Origin: an uncultured Clostridia bacterium
GTDB taxonomy: Bacteria; Bacillota; Clostridia; Oscillospirales; CAG-272
Direction: 5' to 3'
Assembly: GCA_944381115.1 (NCBI GenBank)
Contig: CALWJV010000001.1
Location: 124,001 to 188,000 of the forward strand
Length of the DNA: 64,000 nucleotides
Shown one piece after another: positions 16,887 to 25,942 of the stretch. The notes under the pieces were generated by a model. That model searched no databases and was not told the origin of the DNA. It was given only the letters and a program-made list of their open reading frames with translations. A program made the translations under genes and the position numbers. Positions within the stretch are counted from its first letter, which is position 1. Each line of letters begins with the position of its first letter.

Positions 16887-18872
16887 ATGCTTATTACAGA
16901 TGAAAAATTTTTTTGCGAAGAATTGGATTCTTCAATTCCAGCTCTCTCTGATATAACAGATACATATAAAACAAAAGGACTTGCCGCTGCGGAAAAACAG
17001 TTTTGTGATTATCTTCGAAATATTCTTCCGGATATTGCAGAAAAATATTTATCTATGCCCTATCTACGAAACGGAGAAGGCGGTATATACACACTTCCCG
17101 GAGAAAGTGATATTGATGTTGCCGACAGGGTAATTGCCGGTAAGGTTATGTCATGCGGTACAATGCATCAGTTTAAGAACGGAAAAATTATATGGGAAGA
17201 AAACCCGACATATAATGATTACAAAGAATGGACATGGCAACTTTCAAGGCATCGTTCGCTTCGAATAATAGGTAAGGCTTACCGTGATACCGGTAACGAG
17301 AAATACGCAAAAGGCTTTGTTGATCTTTTGCTTAGTTGGATAGAACAGGAGCAATGCCCCGAAAACGAACCCGGTTATAACACAAAATGCTGGAGAACTA
17401 TTGAAACCGGTATACGTATGACGGAAATCTGGCACTATGCTTTTTTTGCTTGTTATACTTCACCGTCATTTACAGACCATGTAATGACAACTTATTTCAA
17501 ATCAGTTTGGGAACATGCATACCGACTTAAAAATTTTTTTACCGAAGGTAACTGGATATTTATGGAAATGTCTGGTCTTTTTCATATTGGCCTTCTTTAT
17601 TTATGGTTTAAAGATGCAAAAATTTGGAAAAATGAAGCAACCGACACCTTAATAAACCAGGTTTATAAGCAAATGCTCCCTGACGGATTTCAATTTGAAC
17701 TTTCATCAACTTATCACGGCGTAGTACTTGATAACCTTGTACGTCCATTGAAAACGGCAAAGGCAATTGAAGGAAAAGTTCCGGAAAAACTTGCACAGGC
17801 TATGATAAAACTTTGCGACATTTACCCTAAACTTACCGCTCCTGATATGCGTATACCTGCACTTCATGATGGAGTCAGAAGTGATTTTAAACACTACCTG
17901 GCAACCGCTCTTAATTATACGGATAATCCGGTTTACCAATATTTTGTAACGAACGGTACCGATGGTACTCCTCCCGCTTTTACCTCTGTTGCACTTCCTT
18001 ATTCCGGGATTGCAACTATGAGGAACAGCTGGGATGCCAACGCCGTTTGGGTTTTATTTGACAGCGGTCCGTTTGGATACGGTACTATGGGTCATCAGCA
18101 TGAAGATAAACTTAATGTTCTGATGTTTGCCTACGGCAAGGACGTTTTGAATGATCCTGGAAAATACGAATATGACGGCTCCGAAATGTTTTTTTTCTTA
18201 AAAGACACAAGAAGCCATAACTGTGCTATGGTTGATGACCAAAGCCAAAACCGCAGGGGTATTTATAAATATAAAGAAAACGATCCCGATATAAAAAAAC
18301 TTTCTGACCTCAATTATAGTTTTACTGATGATTATGATATGGCAGAAGGTGCCTATGAAGACGGGTTCGGAAAAAATTTTATTAAAGTAACACAAAAACG
18401 CAAAGTTATATTTTTTAAAAAAGGAATTTACAACTCGCTCCCGTTTTCTCTTGTTATTGACCGTTTCATATCAAATGACGGTAAAAATCACAAATATTCG
18501 GTTTCTTATCAATTAGGTACTCAACCGTACAAATCTGAAAACAGGACCTTCACCGTTGACCACGGCGACGGTGTAACAATGAATATAATAGGATCAATAA
18601 ACCATGAAATAGTGGTTGCCCAAAAAAATCCGTATTGGATAGGCTGGAGACCGATTTTCGCAGCAGGAGAACATGAACATGCTCCTGCACCCTGCATAAG
18701 ATATCCGTTTTACGGAAAAGAACAAAGACTTATAACAGTATTATATCCATCAAATAACGGACATGTAGCAATAAAATCAGTTGATTGTAAAAACAGCGTT
18801 TCAGACACAAAGTTTACCTTAACCTTTGAAAACGGTGAAAAAATAACTCTTGACGAACAAAAATTCATGTGA
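16887..18872 (+). CDS. Heparinase II/III-type polysaccharide lyase, first paralogue
   Basis: A 661-residue protein with an (alpha/alpha) toroid (about 1-380) and a C-terminal beta-sandwich of the heparinase II/III type. Residues that fit the family's catalytic Asn, Tyr and His are N222 (in GNWIFMEMSG), Y276 (in SSTYHGVVLDN) and H403 or H405 (in GHQHEDKLN). WRTIETGIRM and TRSHNCAMVDD are also conserved in the neighbour. There is no signal peptide, so it acts in the cytoplasm on imported oligosaccharides, presumably cleaving an uronate linkage by beta-elimination. The true substrate is unknown; the rhaM neighbour hints at a rhamnose- and uronate-containing glycan. AAGAGGAAAA precedes the ATG. 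It is not clearly assignable to a described PL family by eye. Confidence 0.85.
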   Translation: MLITDEKFFCEELDSSIPALSDITDTYKTKGLAAAEKQFCDYLRNILPDIAEKYLSMPYLRNGEGGIYTLPGESDIDVADRVIAGKVMSCGTMHQFKNGKIIWEENPTYNDYKEWTWQLSRHRSLRIIGKAYRDTGNEKYAKGFVDLLLSWIEQEQCPENEPGYNTKCWRTIETGIRMTEIWHYAFFACYTSPSFTDHVMTTYFKSVWEHAYRLKNFFTEGNWIFMEMSGLFHIGLLYLWFKDAKIWKNEATDTLINQVYKQMLPDGFQFELSSTYHGVVLDNLVRPLKTAKAIEGKVPEKLAQAMIKLCDIYPKLTAPDMRIPALHDGVRSDFKHYLATALNYTDNPVYQYFVTNGTDGTPPAFTSVALPYSGIATMRNSWDANAVWVLFDSGPFGYGTMGHQHEDKLNVLMFAYGKDVLNDPGKYEYDGSEMFFFLKDTRSHNCAMVDDQSQNRRGIYKYKENDPDIKKLSDLNYSFTDDYDMAEGAYEDGFGKNFIKVTQKRKVIFFKKGIYNSLPFSLVIDRFISNDGKNHKYSVSYQLGTQPYKSENRTFTVDHGDGVTMNIIGSINHEIVVAQKNPYWIGWRPIFAAGEHEHAPAPCIRYPFYGKEQRLITVLYPSNNGHVAIKSVDCKNSVSDTKFTLTFENGEKITLDEQKFM

Positions 18873-18975
18873 TTTTATAAAATTTAAGATAATGGCATGA
18901 TAAACCTAAATATGACGTACTCAAATGTTTAAGCATTAAGTTTATTATATTTTAAGTATTATAAGGAGAAATTTT

Positions 18976-20976
18976 ATGTTTATTTCTGATGAAAAATTTT
19001 TTTGTGAAAAACTAAACACAAAAATTCCCGAACTTGCCGATATACAAAAAACATTCAAAGAAAAAGGACTTGATGCCGCAGAAAAACAACTGTCCGATTA
19101 TATCCGATCGGTACTAAAGCCGGAAAAGTATTTCCGCATGCCCTATTACGGAAGAGAAAACGTCTGGGCAAGGCCGGACGAGGACGACAAGACGGCGGCA
19201 GACAGAATAGTAAAATGCGAACTCATGTCGGTAGGATTTTTATACAAATTTCCTGACGGAAAGATCGACTGGACATACAACCCTACATATAACGGCTACC
19301 GTGAATGGACATGGCAACTTTCGAGACACCACGAATTTAGGTGTCTCGGTAAAGTTTACCGTGATACAGGCGATGAAAAATATGCAAAATGCTTTGTTGA
19401 CATGCTGATGAGTTGGTGCGAACAGACAACCTGCCCAAATGATACATCGGCATATAATTCTACTTGCTGGAGAACAATCGAATGCGGTATACGTATGAGT
19501 AAAAACTGGCACTACGCGCTCCATGCGTTCTACAAATCTCCCTACATGACTGATCATGTTATGACTACATTTATGAAATCGGTCTGGGAACACGGTCATA
19601 TGCTCCGCAACTTCTACACCTCAACAAACTTCCTTTACATGGAAATGTCCGGCCTTGCCCACATTGGTATGATATATAAATGGTTCATTGATGCAGACGA
19701 ATGGCAACAGTTTGCTTTTGACATGATATTAAAGCAAACAAAAATTCAAGTTTATCCAGACGGCTTCCAAAATGAACTTACAACCAACTACCACGGAACA
19801 GTTATTGAAAATATTGAATTTGTTGTTAATACCGCTTTCGCTCTTGAAGTTCCGGTCCCCCATGAACTCATTACGGCACTCGGAAAACTTTTTGAAATTT
19901 ACTATAAACTTTGTCAGCCTTGCAGAAGCATTCCGGATATTAACGACGGTAACAGAAGAAATGTGAAAAACGAACTGAAAAATGCTCTGAAATACACGCC
20001 TGACAGGGAAGATTTCAAATACATAGTAACGGATGGCAAAGAAGGTACACCGCCGTCTTTTACCAGTATTGCGCTTCCATACTCAGGAATGGCAACAATG
20101 AGAAATAACTGGAACTATGACGGTGTGTGGTTTTTTATGGAGTCAGCACCTTTCGGAACATTTGCTCACCAACATGAAGACAAGTTAAACGTTCTTATGT
20201 ATGCATATGGAAAAGATGTACTGCGCGACCCCGGTAATTACGCCTATGACGCTTCTGAAATGCAAAAATTTATAAAGGATACGAGAAGTCATAACTGCGC
20301 CATGGTCGATGACCAAAGCCAGAACAGGCGTGGCAGGTACAAATGGTTACCTGAATACATAAATAAAAAATCTGATCTTCGCTGGAATTTTACAGAAAAT
20401 TACGACACCACGGAAGGTGTTTACAATGAAGGCTACGGTAAAAATTACATTAACGTAACGCATAAAAGAAAAGCGATCTTCTTTAAAAAAGGGCTTAATG
20501 GCTCGCTCCCATTCTCGGTTATCATAGACCGACTTATATCCGAAGACGGAAAAGAGCATAAATTTGCTGTTTCCTATCAAACAGATATTCAGCCATATAA
20601 GTTCTGCGACAAAACATATACGGCGGATTTCGGAGACGGTGTAACATTCAGTATAATTTCTTCACAGACAGCGCAAATAGTTGTCGCTCAAAAAGACCCT
20701 TACTGGATGGGCTGGAGACCTATACACTCACCCCTCCCGCACGAGCATGCACCGGCCCCGTGTCTTAGATATCCGTATATCGGAAAAGAACAAAGACTTA
20801 TAACGATTCTGTATCCGTCAAACAATGGAAAAGTATTAATTAAAGCCGTTGATTGTAAAAACAGTGTCTCCGATACAAAGTTTACTTTAACATTTGAAAA
20901 CGGAGAAAATATTACTCTCGACGAAAAAGATTTTCCGATAAACGAAAATGCTCCGGAATCTTTTAATTTATCTTAG
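18976..20976 (+). CDS. Heparinase II/III-type polysaccharide lyase, second paralogue
   Basis: 666 residues, a tandem paralogue of the preceding gene and collinear with it from end to end. The presumed catalytic residues are kept with the same spacing: N218 (in STNFLYMEMSG), Y272 (in TTNYHGTVIEN, 54 residues later as in the first copy) and H398/H400 (in AHQHEDKLN). Differences cluster in the N-terminal loops and around 280-330, near where substrate would bind, so the two probably act on different linkages. The last 35 residues before the C-terminal extension are nearly identical between copies. It starts MFISDEKFFCEKLN after AAGGAG, 103 bp downstream of copy 1, with no terminator between. No signal peptide is present. 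Confidence 0.85.
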   Translation: MFISDEKFFCEKLNTKIPELADIQKTFKEKGLDAAEKQLSDYIRSVLKPEKYFRMPYYGRENVWARPDEDDKTAADRIVKCELMSVGFLYKFPDGKIDWTYNPTYNGYREWTWQLSRHHEFRCLGKVYRDTGDEKYAKCFVDMLMSWCEQTTCPNDTSAYNSTCWRTIECGIRMSKNWHYALHAFYKSPYMTDHVMTTFMKSVWEHGHMLRNFYTSTNFLYMEMSGLAHIGMIYKWFIDADEWQQFAFDMILKQTKIQVYPDGFQNELTTNYHGTVIENIEFVVNTAFALEVPVPHELITALGKLFEIYYKLCQPCRSIPDINDGNRRNVKNELKNALKYTPDREDFKYIVTDGKEGTPPSFTSIALPYSGMATMRNNWNYDGVWFFMESAPFGTFAHQHEDKLNVLMYAYGKDVLRDPGNYAYDASEMQKFIKDTRSHNCAMVDDQSQNRRGRYKWLPEYINKKSDLRWNFTENYDTTEGVYNEGYGKNYINVTHKRKAIFFKKGLNGSLPFSVIIDRLISEDGKEHKFAVSYQTDIQPYKFCDKTYTADFGDGVTFSIISSQTAQIVVAQKDPYWMGWRPIHSPLPHEHAPAPCLRYPYIGKEQRLITILYPSNNGKVLIKAVDCKNSVSDTKFTLTFENGENITLDEKDFPINENAPESFNLS

Positions 20977-21091
20977 CCCTGTAAGGTTTTTCTTTATTTT
21001 CAAGTGTGTAGACCAAGTCCGCTCTGATGCAAAATTAAAAAAGCAGGGATCGTCGCTGCCTTTTAACATTAAGTATAATTTTTAAGTTTGG

Positions 21092-21112
21092 TTTTATGCA
21101 AATTGCATAAAA
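21092..21112. promoter_or_regulatory. 21-bp perfect palindrome, candidate operator
   Basis: TTTTATGCA and TGCATAAAA flank the central AAT, giving a perfect 21-bp palindrome 24 bp upstream of the -35 element of the 782-residue gene. The size and position suit a LacI/GntR-type or activator site. The binding protein is unknown. Confidence 0.55.
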
Positions 21113-21135
21113 AATAGAAAATTTTAATCAAAGGG

Positions 21136-21164
21136 TTGATTATTGCAAAATTATATGTTATTAT
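21136..21164 (+). promoter_or_regulatory. Sigma-A promoter of the 782-residue gene
   Basis: TTGATT (21136-21141), a 17-bp spacer, TATTAT (21159-21164) and a TG one base before the -10. Confidence 0.7.
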
Positions 21165-21250
21165 TTTAGCAGAATTAACCGGAAAAATTACTTACGGTTA
21201 TTTAAAAAACAGATATACAAAAATCTTTTAGATTATAGGAGAAATAAAGT

Positions 21251-23599
21251 ATGAATAAACATACATACTCTTTAAACAACGATGGGTACGTTACAACCTG
21301 GCTTATCAGCGGACCATTGGAAACTCCGGTCGATCCTGCTACTAGAACAATATCCAATCAAGATAAATACGAGTACCATCAGCGCATGACCATTCACGAT
21401 GACAATATTAAAAGCTCCCCCGAAAAAATTGATGTCGGTATAGACGGTATCGAGGGCATGCCTTGGCGTTTTTACCCCTCAGGACCAAACTGTTTTGTGG
21501 ATGTAAGTAAATTTTATTTTGTTATATACAAATGTGAATTCTGGTGTGCAACATCTATAATTTCCCCAAAAGACCAAAATATAGATGCTGACATATGGAA
21601 TTACCCTTCTTATGACGCATGGTTGAACGGTGAACATATTTCTTCACGTACCGAGTGCCAATATGCACCAATGAAACGTAACCGCGTAACATTTTCACTA
21701 AAAAAAGGAGAAAATATTTTCTTTCTTCGTGCTCAAAATGCATGTACACGCGACACCCGTAACATTGTTGCTCTCTCTTTTCCCGGAAAACCTGATATAA
21801 CTGTTGCTTACCCCGGAAACGATACTTCCAAAACCGAGGCAATGCGAGCAACATTGGATTGGCTTTACAGTATTAAATGGAACGGTGAAAAAATTATTGC
21901 TCCCTGTGAAGCACCACAAGGTACAAAATTTACCGTAAATGGTAAAGAAGCAAGCGGAACAATTTTTGAAATAGACCCGAAATACAGCACGGCAAAGATT
22001 TGTGCGGAAATATACGGACTCAAACTTGAACGTAAATTTGAATTTATTGAGCGTATGATTCCTGCTAAAAAGATAGAGTGGAAAAACGCCGATGAGGCAC
22101 GTAAAGATTTTATAGATAAAATTGTAAGCAGAGAAATACCGTCAGATACCCAAGATGTTCAGTGGTTTTACAATATTTACGCAAAACTTGTAAAGGGAAT
22201 ACCTCTGACCGATAACGATGTACGTATCATCCGACTCGCTCTTTCGGATGTAGACGTACAAAAAGATTGCTCAGATTTCCGTTTCAGTTATATTTTGGCT
22301 TCTGTTAAAAAAGGTCTTTTCCCCGATTACCTTGTGGAAGAAGTTCATAAATCAGCAGTAAATTACAGTTATTGGCCTGATGAAAAAGGCATTGGAGCTA
22401 TGTGTTACGGTTCTGAAAACCATGCTCTTCTTTTCCATACCAGTCAAATGCTTGCAGGTATGTTGTGGCCGAATGATCTTTTTGTATGCTCCGGACGTAC
22501 CGGAAAACAACAATATGATATTGCAAAAAATCGTATTGACGCGTGGCTTACCGCAATCGAAAATAATGGATATAAAGAATTTATGAGTGGTGGATACTCT
22601 CCTATCACAGCGGCAGCAATGCTCCTTGTTATTGACTTTGCGGAAGAAAACCTTTCTGTACGTTGCTCAAAGCTACTTGATGAAATGTTCTATTCACTTG
22701 CACATAACACTTTTGACGGTATAGTTTATGCACCTCAGGGACGTATTTACCGTGGAGTTCTTTTCCCTTGGAGAGAGGGGACCCAGTCACTTATTTACTA
22801 TGCAACCGGAACATGCGTTCCAAATGGTATCGGAGCACCGGGCTCATGGTTAGCAGCGTTTGCAGATACTAAATACAAGTTTCCAAGTGATCTTGAAGAA
22901 CATATCCACCAAACGGGAATGTATTACGGAAAAGCAGAAGGAACTAAAATACAAACTTACAAGGGCAAAGGTTTTTTACTTACCTCTTTGCCAATTGAAA
23001 TGGTAAACGGCGAATGTTTCGGAAAATACAAACCCGGGGCCGCCGGATATCAACAGCATTTAAGTACAGCGTCACTTGGAGGTCAGTGTATCGTTTACCC
23101 TCAGCATCCGGGCGGTCCTTACGACGGTGTCTCAATACGCCCCGGATATTGGTATGGTAACGGATACTTCCCGGCACAAAAACAGTGGGATAATGTTTTA
23201 GGTCAGGTATTCCCGATAGGTATAAACCATCCTATGAGGTTTACTCATCTTTATTTCCCGACACGGTGCTTTGATGAATGGGAACATGACGGACAATGGC
23301 TTTTCGGAAAAAGAAATCAAGGATATGTTGCCGTATGGTGCTCAAACCCACTTTCTCTTTATGACGGTGATATTTCTCAGGGTTGTGACTGGTATGCAGA
23401 ACAGGGAGTTGCGGCTTACCTTACCGTATGTGGAGATACGACAATGAACAGTTCTTTCGACGAATTTAAAAAATATGCAAAAGATTTCGCACCCAAATTT
23501 GACAGAGACACTCTTACATTGACAACCTCAAAAGGTCAGTCAATCGGTAATGAATTTGTAGGTGAAGAAAATATTTTAAGAAACCGTATCACATTTTAA
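21251..23599 (+). CDS. Uncharacterised large protein, putative carbohydrate-active enzyme
   Basis: 782 residues of a family I do not recognise. Three parts are visible. Residues 1-200 look like a beta-sandwich: TTWLISGPLETP at 15-26, then YDAWLNGEHI (121-130) and LKKGENIFFLRA (150-161), the pattern of galactose-binding-like accessory domains in GH2 and GH78 enzymes. Residues about 290-560 are helical with toroid-like repeats (GGYSPITAAAMLLVIDFAEE). The last 220 residues are rich in aromatic residues and Gly, with HPGGPYDGVSIRPGYWYGNG and FDEWEHDGQWLFGKR, suggesting a second beta domain. This order recalls polysaccharide lyases and GH-type toroid enzymes, but no catalytic motif is certain. There is no signal peptide. 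It has its own promoter after two heparinase-type lyases and shares their terminator, so a role in the same pathway is inferred. Confidence 0.6.
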   Translation: MNKHTYSLNNDGYVTTWLISGPLETPVDPATRTISNQDKYEYHQRMTIHDDNIKSSPEKIDVGIDGIEGMPWRFYPSGPNCFVDVSKFYFVIYKCEFWCATSIISPKDQNIDADIWNYPSYDAWLNGEHISSRTECQYAPMKRNRVTFSLKKGENIFFLRAQNACTRDTRNIVALSFPGKPDITVAYPGNDTSKTEAMRATLDWLYSIKWNGEKIIAPCEAPQGTKFTVNGKEASGTIFEIDPKYSTAKICAEIYGLKLERKFEFIERMIPAKKIEWKNADEARKDFIDKIVSREIPSDTQDVQWFYNIYAKLVKGIPLTDNDVRIIRLALSDVDVQKDCSDFRFSYILASVKKGLFPDYLVEEVHKSAVNYSYWPDEKGIGAMCYGSENHALLFHTSQMLAGMLWPNDLFVCSGRTGKQQYDIAKNRIDAWLTAIENNGYKEFMSGGYSPITAAAMLLVIDFAEENLSVRCSKLLDEMFYSLAHNTFDGIVYAPQGRIYRGVLFPWREGTQSLIYYATGTCVPNGIGAPGSWLAAFADTKYKFPSDLEEHIHQTGMYYGKAEGTKIQTYKGKGFLLTSLPIEMVNGECFGKYKPGAAGYQQHLSTASLGGQCIVYPQHPGGPYDGVSIRPGYWYGNGYFPAQKQWDNVLGQVFPIGINHPMRFTHLYFPTRCFDEWEHDGQWLFGKRNQGYVAVWCSNPLSLYDGDISQGCDWYAEQGVAAYLTVCGDTTMNSSFDEFKKYAKDFAPKFDRDTLTLTTSKGQSIGNEFVGEENILRNRITF

Positions 23600-23612
23600 T
23601 CTTTACATATAG

Positions 23613-23669
23613 TTTTTGCCCGAAATAAAACGTTGATATTTTAAATGTTTTAATTATTTCGGGCAAAAA
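23613..23669 (+). terminator. Terminator ending the rhaM-lyase region
   Basis: A 16-bp perfect stem (TTTTTGCCCGAAATAA with its complement) and a 25-nt loop, flanked by T-runs. Confidence 0.85.
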
Positions 23670-23844
23670 TTTTCGTTCACAATTTTATTTTTTAGTAATT
23701 AGACTTTAAATATTTACTTAAAATTATAGTAAAACAAAGATTTATTAAAATTTAAAATATTTGTAAGCAACATAATACATGTTGTAAAATAACTTTAAAT
23801 GCTCTTTAAAACGGGTTTTATAAATATGTAACGGGAGTTCAAGT

Positions 23845-24330
23845 ATGAAATTCATCCTTTGGCTTTTTTCAATAACTAAAAGACACCACAGAGAAATTTT
23901 AAAATATAAGGAAGGCGGATACTTTGGCCGTTTTGTGGCTCTTTTAATCGGATTTTTGTGGGTTGCAATTCTTTTTCTTTGTGAGTACGGATTTTTAAAA
24001 TTGATTTATGACTTTACGATGAATCTTGTAGCACAAATATTTTCCGTTATACTGCTCGGCGCTTTTTCTTTCACTTTACTTATAATGGTAATCGAATACT
24101 TCATTTGTTTTACGTTTATCGCTTTTAAAATGGCCTTTCTGGAAAAAGTCTTAAACACTAACAATCAGAAAAATTCTGAAGAACCCGAATACAATATTGA
24201 ACGTAAAATCCGTAATCTTCGTATAACGGATATACTTCTTGGTTTTATATTTTTAGCATCTGCAATCGCAGTTACAATCTTTTTCTTCATGTTTTTATTA
24301 AATTACAATAATTTTTTTAATAATGGTTAA
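23845..24330 (+). CDS. Small membrane protein, function unknown
   Basis: 161 residues with three or four hydrophobic segments: about 29-55, 60-92 and 130-155. A short basic stretch (KRHHREILKYKEG) precedes the first one, and a charged linker (NNQKNSEEPEYNIERKIR) sits between the second and the last. CGGGAG lies seven bases before the ATG. It is flanked by terminators on both sides, so it is transcribed alone. I recognise no family. Confidence 0.7.
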   Translation: MKFILWLFSITKRHHREILKYKEGGYFGRFVALLIGFLWVAILFLCEYGFLKLIYDFTMNLVAQIFSVILLGAFSFTLLIMVIEYFICFTFIAFKMAFLEKVLNTNNQKNSEEPEYNIERKIRNLRITDILLGFIFLASAIAVTIFFFMFLLNYNNFFNNG

Positions 24331-24414
24331 AGACAAACATTTTTCAAAAATGATTAAGTTCTCTTGATAAAGCATAATCGTCTATATTTTGTCTTTACCA
24401 TATATATTATTGAC

Positions 24415-24452
24415 AAAGCGGACTTTACAGTAACTTCTGCAAAGTCCGCTTT
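24415..24452. terminator. Bidirectional terminator
   Basis: A 12-bp perfect stem (AAAGCGGACTTT with AAAGTCCGCTTT), a 14-nt loop and a T-rich tail. It separates the membrane protein gene from the convergent luxS operon. Confidence 0.9.
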
Positions 24453-24571
24453 TATTTTTCATTCAAATAAAAATTAACAAAACAAAATTTTGATATAAAA
24501 TTATAAGCGTACAATCATTTTTACAAACTCTATGACTTTACGCACTTTACAAGGATACTATAATTACATAC

Positions 24572-24976
24572 TTACCGTCTCTCAACAGAGTTTATAAACT
24601 CCAATTGCTCACCGTCAGGTCCTTTTACAAATGCAAGATGTAATGTTAACGGCACCGGATTTGAAGAAAGTTGTACAGTTTTCGGCGGTGTAAGAGGTTT
24701 TGCCCCCGCAACTAAAGCCTTGTTGTAGTCTTCCTCAACATTGCTTGACGTTAGGGCTAAATGTACATATTTCCCTTCTTCCGGAAACATATCTCCGCCG
24801 TCAGAAAAAAGTTCCATCATGCCGCCTTGAGGAAATTTCATCAAAACAATTTCTCTTTCCGGTGTTCCCAATCGCGAATATTCTGTAAGTCCGATCGCTT
24901 TATAAAATGCAATGCTTTTTTCAAAATCCTTACATTTAAGTGCAACATGATGAATTGCAAGTCCCGTTTTTTCCAT
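24572..24976 (-). CDS. VOC-family (glyoxalase/dioxygenase superfamily) protein
   Basis: A 134-residue single-domain VOC protein with two beta-alpha-beta-beta-beta repeats. IHHVALKCKDFEKSIAFYKA opens repeat 1 with a possible metal-binding His, KYVHLAL opens repeat 2, and the C-terminal EQLEFI supplies a Glu, the usual ligand set of glyoxalase I and related isomerases. The substrate is not readable. It is the last gene of the luxS-led operon, 139 bp after the esterase gene. ATAAGGAG precedes the ATG. Confidence 0.88.
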   Translation of the reverse strand: MEKTGLAIHHVALKCKDFEKSIAFYKAIGLTEYSRLGTPEREIVLMKFPQGGMMELFSDGGDMFPEEGKYVHLALTSSNVEEDYNKALVAGAKPLTPPKTVQLSSNPVPLTLHLAFVKGPDGEQLEFINSVERR

Positions 24977-25115
24977 ATTTTTCTCCTTATTGCATTAAAT
25001 TACGTAAAAAACTTTTTTAAAAATTAATATTTTGATCCCGTTTTTTACAGAATCAACCTGAGCCGGTAACACAATACCTATTTATTATCAAAATATTATA
25101 AATTGCGTGACAAAT

Positions 25116-25868
25116 TCATATTTTCTCCGCATTTTCAAGAAAATCAAGTATCATATGTGAACTTTGCGTTGTTCCGTCCTCATAAAACGTTTTAAAATAT
25201 GAGCAATGCGTACCTTCAACAACTTGAAAGTCAAAATGTTCATACCCGAAATGCTCTAGTGTCTTTACCATGAGCACCGTCTGCTCGTACCTTGAAAACA
25301 TATCGTTATTCGAAACGATGAATCGCATCGGGGGATATTCGTCCGCCATACCCACAAAATATATAGGGGCTCGTTCGTCCGCAATAACTCTTTTAGGGTC
25401 CTCTCCCGAATATTTCAGAACATTGAAATGCGCGGTCGGCTGACCTGCGGCAAACCAATACCCCGAAATATCGTCATTCGAAAGCCCGACGGATTCAAGA
25501 TATCGGGCATCAAAGCAAAGCATCATTGAGATATAAGCACCGGCAGATTCCCCTCCTATATATAACTTATCCGTGCCAAAAAAACTTTCCGCGTTATTTT
25601 TTGCCCATACCGTAGCCTGTGCCGCTGCATAGATAAAATCAGAAAAATCGGTATCGGGATATAGTGGGTAATTTATACTTATCGAGGCATACCCTTCTTT
25701 TGCCAAAAGTCCGGCATCTCTGAAAAATCCATCTTTGTCTCCGTTCTCTATTCCTCCTCCGTGGATATAGAGAAAGACGGCCTTACATTTACCGTCCGCA
25801 AAATATACGTCGAGACGCTTTTTATCGCCTTTATCTTCTCCATAACGTATATCCCTTAGCATTTTCAT
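25116..25868 (-). CDS. Alpha/beta-hydrolase, HSL/carboxylesterase-like
   Basis: 250 residues. It has the oxyanion-hole motif HGGG (36-39), the nucleophile elbow GESAG with S108, an aspartate near 193 (SNNDMF) and the histidine in EGTHCSYF near 225. This set is typical of the HSL/BD-FAE esterase family, several members of which remove acetyl or feruloyl groups from plant polysaccharides. There is no signal peptide, so the enzyme is cytoplasmic. It lies between an SGNH hydrolase and a VOC gene in the same direction; two adjacent esterase folds suggest a deacetylation step. AGGTGG lies before the ATG. Confidence 0.88.
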   Translation of the reverse strand: MKMLRDIRYGEDKGDKKRLDVYFADGKCKAVFLYIHGGGIENGDKDGFFRDAGLLAKEGYASISINYPLYPDTDFSDFIYAAAQATVWAKNNAESFFGTDKLYIGGESAGAYISMMLCFDARYLESVGLSNDDISGYWFAAGQPTAHFNVLKYSGEDPKRVIADERAPIYFVGMADEYPPMRFIVSNNDMFSRYEQTVLMVKTLEHFGYEHFDFQVVEGTHCSYFKTFYEDGTTQSSHMILDFLENAEKI

Positions 25869-25942
25869 ATAACCACCTGCTTTCAGAATTATAAAAACTT
25901 TTCCGGTCGGTCACAAATCTCGCTTGCGCGTATAAAAACGGG

